DNA of 9,446 nucleotides from the NCBI GenBank assembly GCA_023386765.1, contig JAEWJD010000330.1:1-9446 (forward strand), written 5' to 3'. The position numbers and the translations under genes were made by a program. The notes beneath the pieces were generated by a model. That model was given only the letters and a program-made list of their open reading frames with translations. It was not told the DNA's origin and ran no database searches. Position 1 is the stretch's first letter; each line of letters opens with the position of its first letter. The stretch comes from Pseudomonadota bacterium (GTDB lineage Bacteria > Pseudomonadota > Gammaproteobacteria > Burkholderiales > Burkholderiaceae_B). Shown here piece after piece: positions 1 through 5,250 of the stretch.

Positions 1-323
1 ACGCCCAGCAGCAGGCCCGGGGCGGCGGCGCGCACCTCGGCCAGGCTGGCGTCGTCGCGGCCCAGGTGGGCCCCATCGGCGCCGGCCTCCACGGCGCAGC
101 GCCAGTCGTCATTGACGATGAACAGCACGCCCAGCTCGCGGCACAGGGGCGCAAGCTCGTGCGCCTGGGCCAGGCGCGCGTCGGGGCTGAGGTGCTTGCG
201 GCGCAACTGCAGGGCACGCATGCCGCCGGCCGCGGCCTGGCGCACGGCGTCCAGCAGGCGGGCGGTGTCATCCCATTCGGGGGTGACGCCATACAGGCCG
301 CGAGGGAAACGGGGAGCGTTCAT
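1..323 (-). CDS. thiE: Thiamine-phosphate synthase ThiE, N-terminal part (runs off left edge)
   Basis: The 107 complete codons visible correspond to the N-terminal half of ThiE, which couples HMP-PP to the thiazole phosphate to make thiamine monophosphate in the cytoplasm. The first beta strand carries GLYGVTP (residues 9-15). ALQLRRK (37-43) matches the family Q-x-R-x-K substrate-binding segment, and IVNDDW (69-74) followed by GADGAHLGRDD (81-91) matches the family INDR/GADGVHLGQxD segment. The ATG at 323-321 overlaps the stop of the upstream thiD-like gene as ATGA, which implies translational coupling and supports this start. The C-terminal half, including the phosphate-binding loops, lies outside the window, so completeness cannot be judged. 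The family call is firm; activity is inferred. Confidence 0.9.
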   Translation of the reverse strand, partial: MNAPRFPRGLYGVTPEWDDTARLLDAVRQAAAGGMRALQLRRKHLSPDARLAQAHELAPLCRELGVLFIVNDDWRCAVEAGADGAHLGRDDASLAEVRAAAPGLLLG

Positions 324-1045
324 GGCAGCATCCGGTTGGGGATGGGGCGGCCCATGCCTGCCGCAAAGCTGGCGGCCAGCCCCTGCTCGGCATGGGCCAG
401 GGCTTGCTCGACGGCCTGCGGCATGCTGGCGCCGCCGGCGAGATAGGCAGCCGCCGCTGCCGCCAGCAGACCGCCGCTGTCGCCGCTGCGCGCCGGCGGC
501 GTCTGCCAGTTCCAGGTGTGCTGGCTGCCATCGCTGCCGACCAGCAGGTTGACCAGATGGCCCGGGCGCAACGGGCTGCCCAGCACCAGTGCCCATTGGG
601 CGCCGCCGGCCAGCATGGCATGGGCGGGCGTGGGCGAGCCGGAGGTGTCGATGCTGCCGTCGGCCTGCCATTGCGCCAGGCGCATGTGCTCGACCACCAC
701 CAGATCGGTTTGCGGCAGCACCAGCTCCAGCGTGGCGGCCAGCATTTCCTCGGCATCATCCTGCTCGACGGCATCCTGGGGCAGCGGCGCGCGCGGGCCC
801 AGGTGCAGCACCAGCGGCACCTGGCTGTAGTCGGCCGCCAGCTGGGCCACCACGCTGGCGGTCTCGGGGGTGAACATGGCGCCGACCTTGATCGCCTGCA
901 CGGGCATGTCCTCCAGCAGGCAGCGCGCCTGGTCGTCCAGCACATCGGGTGCGGTCGGATGGATATCCTCGATACCGGCGGTGTCCTGCACCGTCAGGGC
1001 GGTCACCGTGGCCAGGCCATGGCAGCCCAACCGGGAACAGGTCAC
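320..1045 (-). CDS. thiD: ThiD-like (HMP/HMP-P kinase family) protein with degenerate active site; start uncertain
   Basis: A ribokinase-fold protein related to ThiD, which phosphorylates hydroxymethylpyrimidine and its phosphate for thiamine synthesis. Visible ThiD landmarks, counted from the GTG at 1045, are LGCHGLATVTALTVQDT (6-22) and AIKVGAMF (51-58). Similarity continues upstream in the same open frame to about 1105, where PLDPTGADGLPAD matches the family GSDxSGGAGIQAD segment. That stretch has no in-frame ATG, GTG or TTG before the stop at 1154-1156. The GTG at 1045 is the only standard start, but using it would delete the first strand and the substrate loop. Key motifs also differ: the C-terminal GTGC anion hole with the conserved cysteine reads SGDSGGLLA (187-195), and the strand normally carrying DPVM reads VLHLGPRAP (79-87). 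It precedes thiE with a 4-bp overlap. It may be a diverged pseudoenzyme or have a changed role; kinase activity should not be assumed from the name. Confidence 0.72.
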   Translation of the reverse strand: MTCSRLGCHGLATVTALTVQDTAGIEDIHPTAPDVLDDQARCLLEDMPVQAIKVGAMFTPETASVVAQLAADYSQVPLVLHLGPRAPLPQDAVEQDDAEEMLAATLELVLPQTDLVVVEHMRLAQWQADGSIDTSGSPTPAHAMLAGGAQWALVLGSPLRPGHLVNLLVGSDGSQHTWNWQTPPARSGDSGGLLAAAAAAYLAGGASMPQAVEQALAHAEQGLAASFAAGMGRPIPNRMLP

Positions 1046-1117
1046 CGCGTCGGCTGGCAGGCCGTCGGCGCCGGTGGGGTCCAGGGGAGCCAGAATCAGT
1101 ACGATAGGGGGAGTAAC

Positions 1118-1271
1118 AGCGGTCCCGGAGGGGGAGGACAGAGCAGGAAACCCTCATTTGCTTTACATCAGAGGGGCTTCCGGCGGGGTTTCGGTAAGAT
1201 ATGCCCATTCTAATGGATGCTTCTGCCGCTTTGGCCCCCCCGGGCCACAGGCGCTGGGGCAAGAGAGAACT
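1118..1271. promoter_or_regulatory. Divergent spacer between thiD-like gene and rubredoxin gene
   Basis: This stretch separates two divergently transcribed genes and must hold the promoter for at least the rubredoxin gene. A TCTAAT hexamer at 1209-1214 matches the -10 consensus at 5 of 6 positions for rightward transcription, but I see no convincing -35 at the right distance. TTTACA at 1162-1167 resembles a -35 but lies about 40 bp upstream of that -10. No riboswitch is apparent; I could not make out a convincing TPP (THI-box) element for the thiD/thiE side. G-runs at 1107-1111 and 1130-1134 are noted because an indel there would change the thiD-like start. Promoter positions are tentative. 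Confidence 0.3.
1232..1247 (+). other. GC hairpin in the rubredoxin leader
   Basis: TGGCCC at 1232-1237 and GGGCCA at 1242-1247 form a perfect 6-bp stem around a CCCC loop, 24 bases before the rubredoxin start codon. No U-tract follows, so it is not an intrinsic terminator. It could shape the 5' end of the rubredoxin mRNA or be chance in GC-rich DNA. Confidence 0.3.
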
Positions 1272-1436
1272 ATGCGTACTTGGATGTGTCTTATCTGTGG
1301 TTGGGTTTATGACGAAGAATCGGGTCTGCCCGATGAAGGGATTGCCCCGGGCACCCGCTGGGAGGACGTGCCCCCCAACTGGGTCTGTCCCGAATGCGGC
1401 GCCCGCAAGGAAGATTTCGAACTGATGGAAATCTGA
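1272..1436 (+). CDS. rubA: Rubredoxin
   Basis: A 54-residue one-iron electron carrier, the normal length for a rubredoxin. Two metal knuckles are visible: CLICG (residues 6-10) and CPECG (39-43), giving the four cysteine ligands of the Fe(SCys)4 centre. Between them lie the conserved aromatic WVYD (11-14) and the GIAPGTRWEDVPPNWVCP stretch typical of the family. It is small, acidic and soluble, with no signal peptide. The ATG at 1272 was chosen because the protein begins with the canonical MRTWMCLICG; an open frame extends far upstream but has no rubredoxin content. A purine-rich AGAGAGAA before the ATG can serve as a weak ribosome binding site. Partners such as a rubredoxin reductase or alkane hydroxylase are not in this window, so the redox partner is unknown. 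Confidence 0.96.
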   Translation: MRTWMCLICGWVYDEESGLPDEGIAPGTRWEDVPPNWVCPECGARKEDFELMEI

Positions 1437-1438
1437 CA

Positions 1439-1455
1439 CGTCGGCCCGCCCGACG
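1439..1455 (+). terminator. Hairpin after rubredoxin, possible weak or factor-dependent terminator
   Basis: CGTCGG at 1439-1444 and CCGACG at 1450-1455 form a perfect 6-bp GC stem with a 5-base loop, starting 3 bases after the rubredoxin stop codon. No T-run follows, so classical intrinsic termination is unlikely. It may protect the mRNA 3' end or partly separate the rubredoxin gene from the downstream yqgE operon. Confidence 0.35.
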
Positions 1456-1513
1456 GCGCTGGGCGGCGATGACGCCGGCCTGATGCGCGATTCAACCCTT
1501 CTTGGAGATCGCG

Positions 1514-2110
1514 ATGACCGACACCCTCCGCCCGGAACCTGACGACACGCAGCCGTTGGCTACCGATTTTTCGAATCAATTCCTCCTGGCCATGCCCGGC
1601 ATGGCCGACGAAAACCTCGCGGGCTCGGTGATCTATGTCTGCGAACACACCCCGCGCGGCGCGCTCGGGCTGGTGATCAACCGGCCCACCGAGCTGACGC
1701 TGGCCTCCCTGTTCGAGCGCATCGACCTGAAGCTCGAAATCGGCCCGGTGGGCGATGCCAAGGTGTATTTCGGCGGCCCGGTGCAGACCGATCGCGGCTT
1801 CGTGCTGCATGCGCCGGCCGGCGACTACAGCTCCAGCATCCAGCTGGGCGAGCTCGCCCTGACCACCTCGCGTGATGTGCTGCAGGCGGTGGCCGATGGC
1901 AATGGCCCGGCGCGCATGCTGGTGACCCTGGGCTACGCTGGCTGGGGTGCGGGCCAGCTTGAAAGCGAAATGAGCCAGAACGCCTGGCTCAATGTGCAGG
2001 CTGACGCTTCCATCATCTTCGACGTTCCCGCCGAGGATCGTTACCCGGCCGCCATGCGGCTGCTGGGCATCGATCCGCTCATGCTGGCGGGCGAAGCCGG
2101 ACATGCCTGA
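1514..2110 (+). CDS. yqgE: YqgE/AlgH family protein (UPF0301)
   Basis: A 198-residue member of the YqgE/AlgH family (DUF179), close to the usual length of about 190. Family motifs in order are FLLAMP (residues 23-28), GALGLVINRP (49-58), FGGPV (86-90), GYAGWGAGQLE (140-150) and NAWL (156-159). Its biochemical function is not established; the older link to alginate regulation (AlgH) is weak. The ATG at 1514 is preferred over an in-frame TTG at 1502 because GGAG at 1504-1507 is correctly spaced for it. Next to ruvX is the standard arrangement for this gene in proteobacteria. Its stop overlaps the start of ruvX by 8 bases, so it heads a translationally coupled operon. Confidence 0.94.
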   Translation: MTDTLRPEPDDTQPLATDFSNQFLLAMPGMADENLAGSVIYVCEHTPRGALGLVINRPTELTLASLFERIDLKLEIGPVGDAKVYFGGPVQTDRGFVLHAPAGDYSSSIQLGELALTTSRDVLQAVADGNGPARMLVTLGYAGWGAGQLESEMSQNAWLNVQADASIIFDVPAEDRYPAAMRLLGIDPLMLAGEAGHA

Positions 2111-2498
2111 AGAAACCCTGCTGGCCTTTGATTTCGGCGAAAAGAAGATCGGTATTGCCATCGGCAATACCCTGACACGCCATGCGCGGCCGCTCGAAAT
2201 CATCTTTTCCGAGCGGCGCGACGAGCGTTTCGGACGCATCGGGCAATTGCTGCAGGAGTGGCAGCCCCAGCGGGTGGTGGTAGGGCTGGCCCTGAATACC
2301 GACGGCGGCGAACAGCGCGCCACCCAGCGCTGCCGCCGCTTTGCCAACCAGCTGCAGGGTCGTTTCGGCCTGGAGGTCGAACTGGTCGATGAGCGCGGCT
2401 CCAGCATGGAGGCTCAGCAACGCCTGGGCACGAATGCCCCGGACGACGCCATGGCGGCAGCCGTGATCCTGCAACGCTACCTGGATCGCCTGCCCTGA
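2103..2498 (+). CDS. ruvX: RuvX/YqgF: putative pre-16S rRNA nuclease / Holliday-junction resolvase
   Basis: A 131-residue RNase H-fold nuclease of the YqgF family, linked to 16S rRNA 5'-end maturation and proposed as a Holliday-junction resolvase. The first strand carries LAFDFGEKKIGIAIG (residues 7-21) with the catalytic Asp10. GLALNTDG (61-68) matches the family GLPLNxDG motif. DERGSSMEAQ (96-105) occupies the place of the family DER(L/x)(T/S)T motif, and the C-terminal DDAMAAAVILQRYL (114-127) supplies the last acidic residue. Length and active-site layout look intact. The ATG lies inside the end of yqgE, and the stop TGA shares its last base with the next ATG, so expression is coupled on both sides. 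Confidence 0.94.
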   Translation: MPEETLLAFDFGEKKIGIAIGNTLTRHARPLEIIFSERRDERFGRIGQLLQEWQPQRVVVGLALNTDGGEQRATQRCRRFANQLQGRFGLEVELVDERGSSMEAQQRLGTNAPDDAMAAAVILQRYLDRLP

Positions 2499-3304
2499 TG
2501 CGCCGTTTCAATCCGCAGCTCGGCCCGCAAGGCGAGCTGCGTCATTTCCTGACTACCGAAGGTTTGTCGCGTGTGCAGCTGGAAGCCTTGCTGGACAGCG
2601 CTGCGCACATGGCCGGCCGTGAGGCGCCGGCCAGCCTGCATGGGCGTACCGTCGGCCTGAGCGGGCTGGATGCGGCGCTTGAGGCCATCGTGGCGCGCGC
2701 GGTCACGCGGCTGGGCGGGACGTTGTGGGTCGATGCGGATCCCCGGGCCAGGCCCGCCGATGTCCATGTGCTGGCTCACGCGGCCAGTGGCGCCGCCCAC
2801 GATCTGGCACGCAGCCAGGCCCATGTCATCAATGCGGGCGACGGCTGGCATGCCCGGCCATTGCCGGCGCTGGCCGACCTGTTGCATATCCGCCAGGCCA
2901 AGGGCGGGTTCACCGAGCTGCGCGTTGCCCTGCTGGGAGATTTGCGCCATGACGGGCGCGGGCGCTGCCTGGTGCACGCCCTGACCACCCTGGGCGCACC
3001 GCAACTGCGTCTGGCCACCGCGCGTGCGCTGCGGCCTGACGGGTTGGCGCAACTGGGGCTGAGCGCCCATGACGATCCTGCCCAGGCGCTCGAAGAGGCC
3101 GAGGTGGTCATCGAGCTTGGGTTGCAGCCCGATGCGCTTGCATTGCTTCCTTCGGCGCGCGACTACGCCCGGCGCTGGGGCCTGACGCCGGCCGCCCGGG
3201 CCTGTGCGCAGCCCGATGCCCTGTTCCTGGGCGCGCCGCCCGCCGCGAGCCTCGAAGCCGCCGTCATGGCGGTGCTGCATACCCTGCTGGGAGCGACGCC
3301 ATGA
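2498..3304 (+). CDS. pyrB: Aspartate carbamoyltransferase-like protein (PyrB homologue), predicted catalytically inactive
   Basis: Clearly descended from ATCase, which makes carbamoyl aspartate in pyrimidine synthesis, but only 268 residues against about 310-320. The ATCase framework is visible: FNPQLGPQGELRHFLTTEGLSR (4-25), HAASGAAH (94-101), HVINAGDG (109-116), VALLGDLRH (143-151), HALTTLGAPQLR (160-171), ALLPSA (215-220) and YARRWGLT (223-230). Catalytic parts are missing. The STRTR carbamoyl-phosphate motif is absent (region 50-74). The STSKGES loop and about 20 surrounding residues are deleted near 80-88. The Arg before HxASGA is Ala93. The HPTQ segment reads ARPLP (119-123), losing His and Gln. 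RLQ reads GLQ (208-210), and HPGPxxRG is replaced by LGAPPAA (244-250). The frame is open, so this is not a broken gene. The ATG shares one base with the ruvX stop and the stop overlaps the next start as ATGA. Enzymatic function is unlikely; a structural or regulatory role with the next gene product is inferred. Confidence 0.85.
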   Translation: MRRFNPQLGPQGELRHFLTTEGLSRVQLEALLDSAAHMAGREAPASLHGRTVGLSGLDAALEAIVARAVTRLGGTLWVDADPRARPADVHVLAHAASGAAHDLARSQAHVINAGDGWHARPLPALADLLHIRQAKGGFTELRVALLGDLRHDGRGRCLVHALTTLGAPQLRLATARALRPDGLAQLGLSAHDDPAQALEEAEVVIELGLQPDALALLPSARDYARRWGLTPAARACAQPDALFLGAPPAASLEAAVMAVLHTLLGATP

Positions 3305-4506
3305 CATGGCTTATCCGGGGCGCGCGCCTGATTGATCCGCAGCACGGCCAGGACGCCGTGGCGGATCTCTATCTCGCCGAGGGCCGCATCCTGGCACAGG
3401 GCGCCGCGCCAGCCGGCTTCGAGCCGGCGCGCGTGATCGAGGGGCATGGCCTGGCCGTGCTGCCAGGCCTGACGGACCTGGCCTGGCATGGTGGCGCCGA
3501 TCCGGCTCGCGAGGCGCAGGCGGCCTTGTCGGCAGGGGTGACCCGTGTGGTGCTGGCCCCCGGGCAGGCCGCAGTCGAGAGCCCCTTGCAGGCTTTGCCG
3601 CTGGCGCCGTTGTGCGGCCCCGAGGGGCAATTGGCCGAGATGGCGCTCGCGCTGCAGAATGGCGGCCTTGCCGTGGCGCAGGGCGATGGCCCGCTGCCCG
3701 GCAACCGTCAGCTGTGGCTGGCGATGCAATACGCCGCCGACCTGGACACCACTCTGTGGCTGCGGCCCGAGGATGCCGCGCTGGCGCAAGGCGGCGTGGC
3801 CGCCGCCGGCCCGTATGCCGCGCGTCTGGGCTTGCCTGCCGTGCCCGAAGAGGCCGAGACAGTGGCCCTGCAGACCTTGTTCACTTTGCAGCGTGCCACC
3901 GGGGCGCGCCTGCACTTGTGCCGCCTGTCGAGCGCCGCAGGGTTGGAACTGCTGCGCCAGGCGCGCCGGGCAGGCCTGCCCGTAACGGCCGACGCCACCA
4001 TCCAGCATCTGCACCTGACCGACCTGGACCTGGGCTTCTACGATGCGCGGGCGCATCTGCGCCCGCCCTTGCGCAGTCAGCGCGACCGCGATGCCATTGC
4101 CCAGGCGCTGGCCGACGGGACGCTCGATGCCCTGTGTTCCGACCATTGCCCGCTGGACGAGGCAGCCAAGGCTGGCCCGTTCGCGCTGACCCGGCCAGGC
4201 GCCAGCGCCGTCGAGCTATTGCTCTCGTTGACGCTGAAGTGGGCCCGCGCCCAGGGCCTGCCCCTGGTGCAGGCCTTCGCATGCCTGACCAGCGGCCCGG
4301 CTCGCGTGCTGCGCCAGCCCGCAGCGAGCCTGGCGCCCGGCGCGCCGGCCGATCTGTGCCTGGTGGATCTCGATGACGAATGGTTGCCGCAACTCCACGG
4401 GCTGCGCAGTGTCAGTAGCCAGACACCGTTCGCGGGTATGATGCTGCCCGGCCGTGTGCGCGCCACTTTTTCGGGTGGGCGCCTATCTTGGGAGACGCCC
4501 GCTTGA
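3301..4506 (+). CDS. pyrC: Dihydroorotase-like protein (PyrC'/PyrX type), predicted inactive
   Basis: A 401-residue amidohydrolase-fold protein of the class I dihydroorotase family. N-terminal strands with IRGARLIDP (5-13) and the C-terminal GAPADLCLVDLD (347-358) plus FAGMMLPGRVRATFSGGRL are typical. The metal-binding HxH motif (family DxHVH) reads DLAWHGG (59-65), so the first His is Ala61. The HxxHVS segment reads HLCRLS (205-210), with the second His replaced by Arg208. TPHHL reads TIQHL (233-237). Asp281 in SDHCPL is kept, but the His of the usual SDHAPH is Leu285. It should therefore not bind a normal zinc centre. In Pseudomonas, an inactive homologue (PyrC') is a scaffold for the active PyrB in a dodecameric ATCase. 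Here the upstream pyrB-like partner also looks inactive. A good ribosome site, GGGAG at 3289-3293, precedes the ATG, and the gene overlaps both neighbours. Confidence 0.88.
   Translation: MTWLIRGARLIDPQHGQDAVADLYLAEGRILAQGAAPAGFEPARVIEGHGLAVLPGLTDLAWHGGADPAREAQAALSAGVTRVVLAPGQAAVESPLQALPLAPLCGPEGQLAEMALALQNGGLAVAQGDGPLPGNRQLWLAMQYAADLDTTLWLRPEDAALAQGGVAAAGPYAARLGLPAVPEEAETVALQTLFTLQRATGARLHLCRLSSAAGLELLRQARRAGLPVTADATIQHLHLTDLDLGFYDARAHLRPPLRSQRDRDAIAQALADGTLDALCSDHCPLDEAAKAGPFALTRPGASAVELLLSLTLKWARAQGLPLVQAFACLTSGPARVLRQPAASLAPGAPADLCLVDLDDEWLPQLHGLRSVSSQTPFAGMMLPGRVRATFSGGRLSWETPA
4490..4494 (+). promoter_or_regulatory. Ribosome binding site deciding a TTG start for the acyltransferase
   Basis: GGGAG lies 8 bases before the TTG at 4503, inside the end of the pyrC-like gene. 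No ATG or GTG offers a comparable position, and an alternative in-frame TTG at 4488 overlaps this site. This makes TTG 4503 the most likely start. Confidence 0.65.
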
Positions 4507-5243
4507 ACGTATTGCGCTTTGCCCTACGGGCCGTGTTGCTGCTGCTCTGGATCTTGTTCGGGCTGTTCTGCGTCAGCCTGGTCTATCGCTTGCTGTCCAG
4601 CACGCGCCGAGCGGCGCTCAATCGCTTCTGGTCGCGCTGGTTGATGCGGTTGTGCGGGATACGGGTGAAGGTGTTCGGGCAGCCACGGCTTGCCGGTGCC
4701 GTACTGTGGGCCGTGAACCATGTTTCATGGATCGACATCTTCGTGCTCAACACGGTGCGGGCGGCGTCCTTCGTGGCCAAAAGCGAGATCCGTTCCTGGC
4801 CGGTGATCGGCAGCCTGGCTGCCGGCGCCGGCACCTTGTTCATCGAGCGCGGCCAGCGCCATGCCGTGCACGCCATGGGCCAGTCCATCGATGCCTGTTT
4901 CGAACGTGGCGAGGCGGTCGGGCTGTTTCCGGAGGGCACCACTTCTGAAGGTTTCGAGCTGCGGCCCTTTCATGCCAGCCTGTTCGAGCCGGCACGCGCG
5001 GCGGGCGTGGAAATCCAGCCTGTGGCGCTGCGTTTTCTGCACCACGGCCAGCGCAGTGGCTTTGCCGCCTTCGTGGGCGAGGAGTCGCTGGTGGCGAATC
5101 TGTGGCGCGTGCTGGGCGCCACCGGCCTGTCGGTCGAGGTGGCTTTCCTGCCGCCAGTGGCGACCCGTCACGCGGACGGCTCGCCTTTCACCCGGCTGGA
5201 GATTTCGCGCCTGGCGCGCGAAGCCATCCTTACCCAGCTCTGA
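4503..5243 (+). CDS. 1-acyl-sn-glycerol-3-phosphate acyltransferase family protein (PlsC-like)
   Basis: A 246-residue membrane-associated acyltransferase that probably transfers an acyl chain to lysophosphatidic acid or another lysolipid. One N-terminal hydrophobic helix spans about residues 8-30. The acyltransferase signature NHVSWID (72-78) gives the HX4D catalytic pair His73/Asp78. Later blocks are FIERG (113-117) and FPEGTTSEG (142-150), as in PlsC. The end is basic and soluble. Start: TTG at 4503 with GGGAG 8 bases upstream; the TTG overlaps the TGA of the pyrC-like gene as TTGA, so translation is coupled and the rare start may keep expression low. It is the last gene of the rightward operon and ends 7 bp from the convergent apaH. 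The substrate cannot be told from sequence; an ornithine-lipid or lyso-ornithine acyltransferase (OlsA-type) is an alternative. Confidence 0.9.
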   Translation: MNVLRFALRAVLLLLWILFGLFCVSLVYRLLSSTRRAALNRFWSRWLMRLCGIRVKVFGQPRLAGAVLWAVNHVSWIDIFVLNTVRAASFVAKSEIRSWPVIGSLAAGAGTLFIERGQRHAVHAMGQSIDACFERGEAVGLFPEGTTSEGFELRPFHASLFEPARAAGVEIQPVALRFLHHGQRSGFAAFVGEESLVANLWRVLGATGLSVEVAFLPPVATRHADGSPFTRLEISRLAREAILTQL

Positions 5244-5250
5244 GCCGGGG

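Noticed and set aside
1118..1271. TPP riboswitch upstream of the thiD-like/thiE genes
   Set aside because: The leader is short and I could not find the conserved THI-box blocks on the leftward strand.
1307..2407. 366-codon leftward open frame
   Set aside because: It is antisense to rubredoxin, yqgE and ruvX, all with clear family motifs. Its own translation shows no recognisable domain.
2498..3304. Treating the pyrB-like gene as a frameshifted pseudogene
   Set aside because: The frame is continuous with start and stop overlapping its neighbours, and ATCase-like blocks appear in one frame from end to end. The losses are in-frame deletions and substitutions, not a frame break.
3163..4146. 327-codon leftward open frame
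   Set aside because: Antisense shadow of the pyrC-like gene with Gln/Gly/Arg-rich composition.
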